A stretch of DNA of 42,534 bases from Selenomonadaceae bacterium (GTDB lineage: Bacteria > Bacillota > Negativicutes > Selenomonadales > Selenomonadaceae), in contig JAFUYE010000048.1 of assembly GCA_017470715.1 (NCBI GenBank), positions 1 through 42,534 of the forward strand, in the 5' to 3' direction. Below, piece by piece: positions 1 to 8,064 of this stretch (position 1 is the first letter of the stretch; each line of letters begins with the position of its first letter). The notes beneath the pieces are model-generated. The model saw only the letters and a list, made by a program, of their open reading frames with translations, did no database searches and was not told the DNA's origin. A program made the position numbers and the translations under genes.

Positions 1-55
1 ACTGTCGAGTTTTGTTGCGTCGATTGTGTTCAACTTTAATTTGAGTTTGTTGAAT

Positions 56-87
56 CAACTTTTCTTTGCTTGCCCAAAGAAAAGTTG
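56..87. repeat. Perfect 13-bp inverted repeat
   Basis: CAACTTTTCTTTG at 56-68 is followed by a 6-nt spacer and its exact reverse complement at 75-87. The stem is AT-rich, so this is unlikely to be a simple intrinsic terminator. It lies in non-coding DNA at the window edge, upstream of two further hairpins. It may be part of a dispersed intergenic palindrome family, but no second copy is visible here. Confidence 0.6.
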
Positions 88-159
88 CAAAAGAAAGGGC
101 ACCTCGCGGGGCGGCTACTCGTTCGCTGGAAAAACGTTGCGATAACCCGTGCCGCTCGT

Positions 160-218
160 GTCCGCAAGTGAAACATCCTGTTTCAATTGCGGACGAGGTC
201 GTCATCCTTGACGACCTC
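160..218. repeat. Two abutting palindromes with similar CATCCT loops
   Basis: The first hairpin pairs 160-175 with 179-194, a 16-bp stem with one mismatch. The second starts at the very next base and pairs 195-204 with 209-218, a perfect 10-bp stem with a 4-nt loop. Both loop regions read CATCCT or CATCCTT. The second hairpin ends five bases from the stop codon of the minus-strand gene at 223-588, so it may act as its transcript end, although there is no T-run. Together with the inverted repeat at 56-87, almost all of 50-220 can fold. Confidence 0.6.
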
Positions 219-222
219 TGAT

Positions 223-588
223 TTACACATTACTTTTCAAGCTTTCGAGACGCGAAATTTCTTGTTTGTGACTTTCGAGCGCGTAACCGATTCGGATATG
301 CTCTTCTTCGGTGAACGCGGGATTTTCATACGCCGCAGAAATTTTTTCAAGTCGGGCTTTGACGGCGGCAATTTCGTCGTCGAGAATAAATTTGTCGCCC
401 AATGCCAGCCCGTAAATCGATAAAATTTGTTCGCGAATAGTTTCGTGAAAAGTTTCTTCGCCCGTCATTTCGCCGACGAGTTTGGAAATTTCCAAAATAA
501 TCTCAAGCGGATTTTTGCCCGCGTTGACGGATTCGCTGAGTTTTGTGCGGAGTTCCTGTGCCGCGCCGAAAAATTTTTGTTCAGCCAA
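223..588 (-). CDS. Hypothetical small helical protein
   Basis: This is a protein of about 121 residues that I do not recognise. The composition suggests mostly alpha-helix: charged and hydrophobic residues alternate, with no signal peptide, no membrane segment and no catalytic motif. I chose the TTG at 588 because a GGGGGA Shine-Dalgarno site sits 6 nt upstream; an in-frame TTG at 603 is possible but has no site. A good sigma-70-type promoter lies just upstream on the same strand, and a hairpin follows the stop. It is divergent from the sensor kinase gene, so it could be a local partner of that kinase, but nothing in the sequence shows this. Confidence 0.6.
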   Translation of the reverse strand: MAEQKFFGAAQELRTKLSESVNAGKNPLEIILEISKLVGEMTGEETFHETIREQILSIYGLALGDKFILDDEIAAVKARLEKISAAYENPAFTEEEHIRIGYALESHKQEISRLESLKSNV

Positions 589-612
589 ATGAATTCCCCC
601 CAATGCCGAAAG

Positions 613-641
613 ATTATATTTCCCGCGCAGAAATTTTGCAA
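613..641 (-). promoter_or_regulatory. Promoter for the 223-588 gene
   Basis: Read on the minus strand there is a -35 box TTGCAA (plus 636-641), a 17-bp spacer and a consensus -10 box TATAAT (plus 613-618). The predicted start of transcription is a short distance before the ribosome-binding site of the minus-strand gene. Confidence 0.6.
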
Positions 642-663
642 CTTCGCCGCCCGAAATTAACGC

Positions 664-692
664 TTGCTATCTGCGGGCAATTCTAATAAAAT
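664..692 (+). promoter_or_regulatory. Promoter for the sensor kinase gene
   Basis: A -35 box TTGCTA (664-669), a 17-bp spacer and a -10 box TAAAAT (687-692) lie about 30 bp before the kinase start codon. Spacing is ideal and the -10 matches that of another candidate promoter at 8003-8031. The two divergent promoters here lie back to back within about 80 bp. Confidence 0.5.
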
Positions 693-723
693 CTTTGCAG
701 AAAATTTTTCACGAGGTTAAGTC

Positions 724-3700
724 ATGGAAGAAAAAATTTCCGGTAAAAATAAATCCGGCGGTCGCACGTTTTCGGTCGCGATTGTCGGCGGCGCGATTAT
801 CGCGGTGCTTTTAATTTTGTCGACGCTGTGGATTAATTGGATCGGGCAACAAGCCACGCAAGACATGGTTCATTCGGTGGGCAAAGTTTACCTGCGCGAA
901 TTGACCGACCGCCGCGAACAAGGCATTGCCTCACGAATCAACGACAATATTGCCAACATAAAAACCGCGCTGAAAGTTTTGACGGCGAACGATTTGGCAA
1001 GTGTCGAAAATTTGAGCGCGTTTCTCGGCAGGATGCGCACGATTCATGGCGTCGACCAATTTGCGCTTGTGGACGCGAACGGACAAATTTTCACGCCCGA
1101 AGGTGTTTCTTCCGCCGACGAATATTTTTTTGTGCACGAAATGATTGCCGAGCCGAAAATTTTCACACGTGGCAAGCAAGTTACAATCGCCGTGCCTGCG
1201 GAAAATTTGACGTTCCAAAACGTGCCGATAAAATTTTGTTTCATTCAGGCGGAAGTTGAAGATTTGCTCAAGGAAATTTTGTTGCAGACGACGACGCACG
1301 AATTGACATTGTTCAACCTGTACCAAAAGAACGGCGACACTTTGACCGATTCGGATTCGCTTGTCGGCGGCACGAACATTTTGGACGCGCTGAACGAAGC
1401 GACTTTCGACGCGGGCAACTCCAAAGAACAAGTAATTTTTGATTTCGAGAATTCTCGCAGCGGGATGTCGTCATTTACTTTGGACGGCGTGAAGCTGGCG
1501 ATTTTTTATCGTCCCGTCGAAAACACCGGCTGGATGTTGTCCTACATGATTCGCGAAAACAAAATCGGTGAAGAAATTTCCGCCGTCAACGACAAAATCA
1601 CGCGCTACAATTTGATTCAAATGATTTTGACGGGCATTGCGATGATTCTTGTGTTCGCGCTGATAATTTCGCAGTCACGCAAAAATTCTCAACTGATTCA
1701 CGAACAAAAACTTGCTGAAGCGGAAAACCGAATCAAAGATGCCGAGATGGAAGAAAAATTCCGCCTGCAGACGAAACTTTTATCCGAAGAACGTCGCCGC
1801 CGCCGTCAAAGCGAAATGATTCAGGCGTTGACTGCCGATTATCGATTGGTTTATCACTTGAATTTGGATTCGGACGAGGCTGTCTGTTATCGTGTCGCGC
1901 CCGAAGTTTCCGCCAAGCTCAACCGTCACGAAAGCGACGTTGTTCGTTTTTCCGTTGTGATTAAAGCTTACGCGAAAAATCACGTTGCGCCCGCCGACCG
2001 CGAAAACTTTTTGGAATTCGTCAAGCCGGAAAATATTCGCGCACGTTTGCAGGAAAGCGACATGATTTCGTTCCGCTATCTGATGAACCGCGACGGCGAA
2101 GAACATTTCATGCTGATTCGTGTTGCCCGCATTGACGAAGGACTTCACGCTGTCGGTGTCGGTTTCGCGAACGTCGACGACCAAATTCGCGAAGAGATGT
2201 CTCGCAACCAAAAACTTTCCGACGCGCTCGCGCAGGCTCAGCACGCCAACATTGCGAAGACAACTTTCCTGTCGAACATGAGCCACGACATACGCACGCC
2301 GATGAACGCGATTATCGGTTTTACGACAATGGCACTTCGGCACTTTGAAAATCGCACGCAAGTCAAAGATTCGCTTGAAAAAGTTTTGGCGTCAAGCAAC
2401 CACTTGCTCGGCTTGATTAACGACATTTTGGACATGAGCCGAATTGAAAGCGGACGCGTCGAAGTCGCCGAACAGGAATGCAACTTGAGCGACCTCGTGC
2501 ACAATTTGATTCACATAATCCAGCCGCAGATAACCGCCAAGCAACAAAAATTCCAAATCGACGCGTTCAAAGTCAAAAACGAAGACATTCTCGGCGACCA
2601 ACTCAAAATCAATCAAGTGCTGATAAATATTTTGAGCAACGCGGTCAAATACACGCCGTCGACCGGTTCGATTTTCTTCCGCATTTCGCAATACGAATCG
2701 AACGTGCCCGGTTATGCGCGTTACGAATTCCGAATCAAAGATAACGGCATGGGCATGAGCAAAGAATTTCTTAAGCACGTGTTCGACCCGTTTGAGCGCG
2801 AAGAAACTTCGACGAAAAGCGGCATTCAAGGCACCGGACTCGGCATGTCGATTACGAAAAAAATGGTTGAACTTATGGGCGGCGATATTCACGTCGAATC
2901 CGAAAAAGACAAAGGCTCCGAATTCACCGTGACGCTTGATTTAAAATTGCAACAGAACGTTAAAGCGGCGTCAATTCAGGAACTGCGCGGACTGCGTGCG
3001 TTGATTGTCGACGACGATTTCAACACGTGCGAATCCGTCACCGAAATGCTAAAACAAATGGGTATGCGTTCAGAGTGGACGACCAGCCCGCGTGAAGCCG
3101 TTTTCCGTGCGGGACGTGCGCTTGACAATGATCCGTTCAATGCTTACGTTGTCGATTGGCTTATGCCGGAACAAAACGGAATTGAAACCGTGCGGCAAAT
3201 TCGTCGCGTTGTCGGGATGACCGCGCCCATGATTATTTTGACGGCTTACGATTATTCCGATATTGAACTTGAGGCGAAACAAGCCGGCGTTACAACTTTT
3301 TGCACGAAGCCGCTTTTCATGAGCGACTTGAAAAATGCTTTATCGCGGGCAATCGGCGGGCAAGAAGAAATTTCCAAAGCCGACGAATTGACTGCGACGG
3401 ACTTCAGCGGCAAGCGCGTTTTGCTCGTCGAGGACATTGAAGTCAATCGCGAAATTGCCAAAGCCGTGCTTGAGGAAATCGGGCTTGAAGTTGACGACGC
3501 CGACGACGGGACTGTTGCCGTTGAAAAATTCCGTGACGCGCCGCCGAATCGCTACGACTTGATTTTGATGGATGTTCAAATGCCGAAAATGAACGGTTAC
3601 GAAGCGACGCGGGCAATTCGTTCGATTGAACGCGAAGACGCTCACACCGTCCCGATTGTCGCGATGACCGCCAACGCTTTTGAGGAAGACAAAGACAACG

Positions 3701-3786
3701 CGTTAAAAGCCGGCATGAATGATCATCTTGCCAAGCCGCTTGACATTCCGAAACTTTTGGCAACCCTGACGAAATACTTGACTTAG
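724..3786 (+). CDS. Hybrid sensor histidine kinase with two receiver domains
   Basis: This is a 1020-residue membrane sensor that would autophosphorylate and pass phosphate to its own receivers. Visible order: a membrane helix at about residues 18-40; an extracytoplasmic sensor region of about 250 residues (Cache-like by size and position); a second helix at 298-316; a coiled linker; a divergent PAS-like segment at about 365-485; HisKA with the phospho-acceptor in MSHDIRTP (His521); and an ATPase domain with N-box Asn near 639, DNGMGM near 673 and GTGLGM near 703. Two receivers follow, with Asp811/Lys862 and Asp950/Lys1004. The first receiver is the more divergent. There is no DNA-binding output domain and no Hpt domain, so the downstream partner must be elsewhere. 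ATG start with GAGG upstream. The signal sensed cannot be told from sequence. Confidence 0.93.
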   Translation: MEEKISGKNKSGGRTFSVAIVGGAIIAVLLILSTLWINWIGQQATQDMVHSVGKVYLRELTDRREQGIASRINDNIANIKTALKVLTANDLASVENLSAFLGRMRTIHGVDQFALVDANGQIFTPEGVSSADEYFFVHEMIAEPKIFTRGKQVTIAVPAENLTFQNVPIKFCFIQAEVEDLLKEILLQTTTHELTLFNLYQKNGDTLTDSDSLVGGTNILDALNEATFDAGNSKEQVIFDFENSRSGMSSFTLDGVKLAIFYRPVENTGWMLSYMIRENKIGEEISAVNDKITRYNLIQMILTGIAMILVFALIISQSRKNSQLIHEQKLAEAENRIKDAEMEEKFRLQTKLLSEERRRRRQSEMIQALTADYRLVYHLNLDSDEAVCYRVAPEVSAKLNRHESDVVRFSVVIKAYAKNHVAPADRENFLEFVKPENIRARLQESDMISFRYLMNRDGEEHFMLIRVARIDEGLHAVGVGFANVDDQIREEMSRNQKLSDALAQAQHANIAKTTFLSNMSHDIRTPMNAIIGFTTMALRHFENRTQVKDSLEKVLASSNHLLGLINDILDMSRIESGRVEVAEQECNLSDLVHNLIHIIQPQITAKQQKFQIDAFKVKNEDILGDQLKINQVLINILSNAVKYTPSTGSIFFRISQYESNVPGYARYEFRIKDNGMGMSKEFLKHVFDPFEREETSTKSGIQGTGLGMSITKKMVELMGGDIHVESEKDKGSEFTVTLDLKLQQNVKAASIQELRGLRALIVDDDFNTCESVTEMLKQMGMRSEWTTSPREAVFRAGRALDNDPFNAYVVDWLMPEQNGIETVRQIRRVVGMTAPMIILTAYDYSDIELEAKQAGVTTFCTKPLFMSDLKNALSRAIGGQEEISKADELTATDFSGKRVLLVEDIEVNREIAKAVLEEIGLEVDDADDGTVAVEKFRDAPPNRYDLILMDVQMPKMNGYEATRAIRSIEREDAHTVPIVAMTANAFEEDKDNALKAGMNDHLAKPLDIPKLLATLTKYLT

Positions 3787-3792
3787 TTTTAA

Positions 3793-3826
3793 AACCTAAA
3801 AGCTGACAGCTAAAAGCTAAAAGCTT
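3793..3826 (+). repeat. Short heptameric AAAGCTA array
   Basis: The gap between the kinase and the next gene contains about four imperfect units of a 7-bp motif (AAAGCTA and variants). It is unlike the GAATTAG heptamer arrays seen elsewhere in the window, but has the same period. It lies immediately before the ribosome-binding site of the next gene. Confidence 0.5.
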
Positions 3827-3843
3827 AAGTGAGGCGATAACTT

Positions 3844-5349
3844 TTGTACGTTCCGCGAATTTTGCTGTGCGGTAACATAGAAAATTTTTTGCGCAAATTC
3901 AATCGCCCCGTCGAAATTGTCGGGCGAATCCGTTTCAAAGGTGCCGCCGAACGCGGAGAATTTATCATGCCCGCACACAAAACCGCCGCAGATAATTTCA
4001 CGCTCAAGCCGGGCGACTTCCGAATTTTTCTGGACGGCAAAGAAATTTCCGCCGACGACTTGCAAAAAATTCTTGACGGCTCGGCTGATTATATCGTCAT
4101 CGAAAATCACGGCGAATTTCTTGCACGGTTCCGCGAACTTTACGCGCTGAAATTTATCGACCGCGTTGTCACCGTGCCGACGCTTTTAAATTACGCTCGT
4201 GACGGATTTTTTTCGCTTGGTAATGCCGTGCAAATTTTTAATCTGATTCACGGGCTCAACGTCAAACGCGTGCTTGATTTCGACGGATATTTTGCCGCAA
4301 ACGATTATCACATGTTCCCCGACATTAATCACAAAATCGACGGCATTGTTCGCGACGTGGAATTTCCCGCGCTTGAAAATTTTTACGGGAAAATTTACGC
4401 TTCGCCCGACGATTGCCGATATAAATTTTTCGACGCGATTTTGTTGACTTCCGAACGCACGCCCGCAGAATTTATCGACGCACTTATTGCAACGGACGAA
4501 ATGACGGATAAAATTTTGACGTTCGCACGAACAAATTCCGCGCTTGAAAGTTGGCTTGTCGAAAATCAAAACATCTTCGCGCAGATTTCTTTTGTGCCCG
4601 CAGTCAACGGCTCGTTGTATCTGATTGAAAAAATTTCGTCGAAAAAATTCGCGGCTTACGTCGTCACGCACAAAAAAATTTCGCTCGACCTGCCCGACGG
4701 TTACAAAATTATTCATGCGGGACATGCGCTTTCGACAAAAACTTTCGGCGAATTGGTTGACGACGCGGGCGAAAATATCAGCCGTTTGAATTTGTATCTG
4801 AACGAAGTCACCGCGCTTTTTTGGCTGTGGAAACACACGCGTCAAAGTCACGTTGCATTTTTGCACTACCGCAGATTTTTCACGGCGGACGGGCAAAATA
4901 TTTTGACGGCGGACGAGGCGACCGAAATTCTGCGCGAATACGACATTATCGTCAACGATTGCAAATTCGGCTGCGTCACCGAACGCGACTGGAAAATCAT
5001 GATGAGCGGCAAAATTTTGGCGGATAATGCGCGGGCGGCTCTGCGAAAATTTATCGCTCTGCGTCAACCCGATTATCTGGACGCCTTCGACCGCGTGACG
5101 GACAGTTTCGGCGTGTTCTGCTACGAAATTTTTGTGACGCGGCAAAATATTTTCGACGCTTATTGCAAATGGCTTTTTTCGTTCATTGTCGACGCGACCG
5201 AAGAATTTTTGGCGACAAGTAAAATTTCCGACGACCCCCGCGAATATCGGGCGTTGAGTTTCGTGACGGAACATTTGCTGACGGTTTGGCTGATTAAAAA
5301 CCGTTTGAAAATTAAGCCGTTGCCGATAATCTTCCGCGACGACATTTGA
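3844..5349 (+). CDS. DUF4422 glycosyltransferase-like protein (first of a pair)
   Basis: This is a 501-residue soluble protein. Its C-terminal half matches the DUF4422 family, found in capsule and surface-polysaccharide clusters and thought to transfer sugars. Landmarks are YVVTHKK near residue 272, a YLNEVTALFWLWK segment near 317 and HYRRFF near 341. The first 270 residues are a separate domain, starting YVPRILLCGN, that I do not recognise. It is shared with the next gene. The start is TTG, supported by GAGGCG upstream and by alignment with the paralogue. No signal peptide or membrane segment is seen. The neighbouring FkbM-type methyltransferase, about 8 kb downstream, also fits surface-glycan work. 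The acceptor and sugar are unknown. Confidence 0.75.
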   Translation: MYVPRILLCGNIENFLRKFNRPVEIVGRIRFKGAAERGEFIMPAHKTAADNFTLKPGDFRIFLDGKEISADDLQKILDGSADYIVIENHGEFLARFRELYALKFIDRVVTVPTLLNYARDGFFSLGNAVQIFNLIHGLNVKRVLDFDGYFAANDYHMFPDINHKIDGIVRDVEFPALENFYGKIYASPDDCRYKFFDAILLTSERTPAEFIDALIATDEMTDKILTFARTNSALESWLVENQNIFAQISFVPAVNGSLYLIEKISSKKFAAYVVTHKKISLDLPDGYKIIHAGHALSTKTFGELVDDAGENISRLNLYLNEVTALFWLWKHTRQSHVAFLHYRRFFTADGQNILTADEATEILREYDIIVNDCKFGCVTERDWKIMMSGKILADNARAALRKFIALRQPDYLDAFDRVTDSFGVFCYEIFVTRQNIFDAYCKWLFSFIVDATEEFLATSKISDDPREYRALSFVTEHLLTVWLIKNRLKIKPLPIIFRDDI

Positions 5350-5455
5350 ATTAGGAATTAGGAATTAGGAATTAGGAATTAGGAATTAGGAGTTAGGAAT
5401 TAGGAGTTAGGAATTAGGAGTTGCAGACGCCATATTAATTCCTGACTTCTGACTA
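5348..5455 (+). repeat. GAATTAG heptamer array with inverted tail
   Basis: Ten complete 7-bp units (GAATTAG or GAGTTAG) plus a partial one run from 5348 to 5422, starting over the stop codon of the upstream gene. About 20 nt later, TAATTCCTGACTTCTGAC (5435-5452) is an imperfect reverse complement of the array, so the element can fold back. A shorter copy with the same layout lies in the prophage at 21423-21488. Confidence 0.8.
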
Positions 5456-5472
5456 AACTGGAGGTGATGAAC

Positions 5473-6780
5473 TTGACTTGTAAATATATTCCGCGAATTT
5501 TGCTGTGCGGAGACATGAAAAATTTTTTGCGGGCACTCGACGGGCAAAAAGTTAATATCGTCGGGCAAATTGACTGCGACGACGGGAAAATTTTTTCGGA
5601 CGACTTTCAAACGCTCGTCGACGGTGCGGATTACGTTATCTTCGACGATTCGGCGAAGTTCGCGACGAATTTTGAGCGGCTCGCTCGTTTCGGCAGTGAA
5701 AAATTTTTGACGCGTGAAAGTTTCCTAAAATTCGCGGGCGATAATTTTTTCGCGCTCGAAAATGTCCAAACGTTGCTTGACTTGATTCGTCAACTGAAAT
5801 TTTCGCGCTTGCTTGATGCGGATGATTTTTTTGCCCGCAACGAAATTTTTTCCGCGTTCGCCGACGGTTTGGAAGTCGACGGCATTGACGAAAATTTTTC
5901 TGCGCGACGTTTCCCGCTCCTCGAAAATTTTTACAACAAAATTTATCCGACGTTCGATTCCTGCAAACTTCAAACTTATGACGCGATAATTTTGACTGCC
6001 GACCGTTTACCCGAACAAATTTTTGACACACTCGTTGCCACGGATGCGATGACCGAAAAAATTTTGCTGTTCGTGCGAAAAAATTCCGCGCTTGAAGATT
6101 GGCTCGCCGAAAATTCGGTTGCCTTTTCAAACGTCGAAAATTTTCCCGCCGTCAACGGTTCGTGGGCTTTGCTGACGAAATTCGCGCCGTCCGAAGACTT
6201 CGGAATTTATTCCGCAAGCGATTTGCCCGTCGATACGAAAGGTGCCGTCGGAAATTTGCGGCGTTATCTCGGCGATGATGTTGCGTCACTTCATTGGCTG
6301 TGGAAAAATTCCAAACACACGACGATTGGGCTTGTCAACGACGATTCACCGTCGCAAGATGAAATTTCAAAAATTCTGCGCGGGTGTGACGTGATTGTTG
6401 CGTCGGGCGAATTTTCTGCGCTCACGCCGCACGAACAGACGATTTCGGTTTGCGGAGAATATCTCAATGAACACGTCGAAAAAATTTTCCGCAAGCATTT
6501 GAAGTTGAAGCAACCGGATTATCTGTCGGCGTTCCATTTCGTTTCGGCGGGACATTGCCTGTTTCCGTTCGCAAAATTCATAACGCGGCGAAATATTTTC
6601 GATTCGTATTGCGAATGGCTGTTTTCGTTCGTCACGGACGTTGCGCGGGAAGTTTTGGACACGACAAACATATCAGCCGTCGAAAATCCGAAAAAATATC
6701 GCGTCGTCGCGTTGATTGCCGAACGTTTGTTGACGGTTTGGCTCGCGAAAAATCGTTTGCGACTTGTTCCCGCGCTTTGA
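5473..6780 (+). CDS. Degenerate DUF4422-like paralogue (second of a pair)
   Basis: This protein of about 435 residues aligns along its whole length with the gene before it. Shared landmarks include IPRILLCGD at the start, an LENFYNKIYP segment, a VNGSW segment and matching C-termini. The C-terminal domain has lost most of the DUF4422 signature: YVVTHKK is replaced by a short divergent stretch, and HYRRFF is gone, leaving only LHWLWKN near residue 272. It may therefore be inactive as a transferase, or have taken a structural or regulatory role. I chose TTG at 5473 because GGAGG (5460-5464) stands 8 nt away; ATG at 5467 would leave only 2 nt. The stop lies 11 nt before ftsW, whose ribosome-binding site follows at once. 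Confidence 0.6.
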   Translation: MTCKYIPRILLCGDMKNFLRALDGQKVNIVGQIDCDDGKIFSDDFQTLVDGADYVIFDDSAKFATNFERLARFGSEKFLTRESFLKFAGDNFFALENVQTLLDLIRQLKFSRLLDADDFFARNEIFSAFADGLEVDGIDENFSARRFPLLENFYNKIYPTFDSCKLQTYDAIILTADRLPEQIFDTLVATDAMTEKILLFVRKNSALEDWLAENSVAFSNVENFPAVNGSWALLTKFAPSEDFGIYSASDLPVDTKGAVGNLRRYLGDDVASLHWLWKNSKHTTIGLVNDDSPSQDEISKILRGCDVIVASGEFSALTPHEQTISVCGEYLNEHVEKIFRKHLKLKQPDYLSAFHFVSAGHCLFPFAKFITRRNIFDSYCEWLFSFVTDVAREVLDTTNISAVENPKKYRVVALIAERLLTVWLAKNRLRLVPAL

Positions 6781-6791
6781 GGAGGAATTTA

Positions 6792-7925
6792 ATGGCTGAA
6801 GTTCACGAAGTTGCCCAAGCCGACAAAAAACGCTTTTGGACGAACGACATGGAAGCGATTATCGCGATAACGTTGGTGCTTTTGATTCTCGGCACGATTA
6901 ATGTTTTCAGCGCAAGTTTCGTTTTCGCGGAAGCCGAATTCGACACGCCGTATTTTTTTCTGAAACGCCACGTCATTAATGTCGTCGTCGGGTTAATCGC
7001 GTTTATCGTTTGTTTTCGCGTGGATTATCACATTTGGCGGCGCGGAATTGTCGCGATACTCGGCTTTACGATTTTCGCGCTGATTTTGGTTTTAATAATC
7101 GGACCGGTCGTCAACGGCGCAAAACGCTGGTTGCCGCTCGGAATAACGCAATTTCAACCGGCGGAACTTGCAAAACTCGTTTCGATAATGATTTCGGCGG
7201 CGTATATTTCCATGCGCGTGAAATTGGAACAGCCGCTCGACATTTTCACGTTGCAGGCGGGAATAATCGGCATAATGTTCGCTTTGACGGAAATGGAACC
7301 GGATATGGGCACGGGCTGCATAATTTTGGGAATTCCGATGGTGATGTTGGTCGTTTCCGGTCTCGACAGAAAAAAAATTCTTGCGTTGTCGGGCGTTGCG
7401 TTCGCGGGCGCGGCAGCTTTGATAATTCGCGAACCGTATCGACTTGAACGCTTGAAAATTACCTATGACCCGTGGTCGGACGCGCAAAATTACGGCTATC
7501 AGACAGTTCAATCGCTCTCGGCTATCGGGTCGGGCGAATTGACCGGCATGGGACTCGGCGTCGGCGTTTCAAAATACGATTATTTGCCGGAAGCGCACAC
7601 GGATTTTGCCTTCGCGATTTTTTGTCAGGAAAACGGTTTCCTCGGCGCGATTTTGGTTTTCTTGCTGTTCGGAGCGTTCGCGATTTATGCCGCACGAATT
7701 GCAAACCGCGCACGTGACGAATTCGGACAAATTTTGGCAATGGGAATTATGTTGCTCGTTGTCGGGCAGGCGATTGCGAATTTGTTCATGGTCGGTGGCA
7801 TGATACCCGTCGTCGGCGTCCCGTTGCCGTTTATCAGCTACGGCGGCACTTCGCTGATTGTCACAATGGCGGCGATTGGAATTTTGACGAATATCGGGCG
7901 GCTCGGCGACAAAAAAGGCACTTGA
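6792..7925 (+). CDS. ftsW: Peptidoglycan glycosyltransferase FtsW
   Basis: This is a 377-residue polytopic membrane protein of the SEDS family, which polymerises lipid II into septal peptidoglycan with a partner class B penicillin-binding protein. About ten membrane helices are visible. Family landmarks include the GAKRW segment, the LPEAHTDF loop with the conserved acidic residue, and the C-terminal PFISYGGTS motif, which favours FtsW/SpoVE over RodA. The start is ATG with GGAGG 6 nt upstream; longer in-frame extensions would run into the preceding gene. The protein ends at a short charged tail. No other cell-division gene lies in the window. The gene is followed by a strong hairpin terminator. 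Confidence 0.92.
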   Translation: MAEVHEVAQADKKRFWTNDMEAIIAITLVLLILGTINVFSASFVFAEAEFDTPYFFLKRHVINVVVGLIAFIVCFRVDYHIWRRGIVAILGFTIFALILVLIIGPVVNGAKRWLPLGITQFQPAELAKLVSIMISAAYISMRVKLEQPLDIFTLQAGIIGIMFALTEMEPDMGTGCIILGIPMVMLVVSGLDRKKILALSGVAFAGAAALIIREPYRLERLKITYDPWSDAQNYGYQTVQSLSAIGSGELTGMGLGVGVSKYDYLPEAHTDFAFAIFCQENGFLGAILVFLLFGAFAIYAARIANRARDEFGQILAMGIMLLVVGQAIANLFMVGGMIPVVGVPLPFISYGGTSLIVTMAAIGILTNIGRLGDKKGT

Positions 7926-7964
7926 AAATTTCCACGCGCAAAACGTTTCAAACTCAATTTCAAT

Positions 7965-8000
7965 AAAAAAATCCCGTCGACATTACTCGTCGGGATTTTT
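7965..8000 (+). terminator. Terminator after ftsW, probably bidirectional
   Basis: An 11-bp stem (7970-7980 with 7987-7997, one T-T mismatch) closes a 6-nt loop. It is flanked by an A-run on the left and a T-run on the right, so it could work on both strands. It separates ftsW from the DUF262 pair. Confidence 0.85.
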
Positions 8001-8002
8001 GG

Positions 8003-8031
8003 TTGCGTGAAACGATTTTCCGCGATAAAAT
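8003..8031 (+). promoter_or_regulatory. Promoter for the DUF262 pair
   Basis: TTGCGT (8003-8008), a 17-bp spacer and TAAAAT (8026-8031) lie directly after the ftsW terminator and 34 bp before the first DUF262 start codon. This suggests the pair is transcribed independently of ftsW. Confidence 0.55.
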
Positions 8032-8064
8032 TGCGTCCGAAAAATTTTTTGAAAGGATGATACC

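Noticed and set aside
4186-5274. Long minus-strand open frame opposite the first DUF4422 gene, and similar frames at 16142-17098 plus and elsewhere
   Set aside because: They are mirror frames of well-supported genes, with no ribosome-binding sites, no recognisable domains and unnatural composition.
5348-5422. Repeat array as a CRISPR
   Set aside because: The units are 7 bp and contiguous, with no unique spacers and no cas genes.
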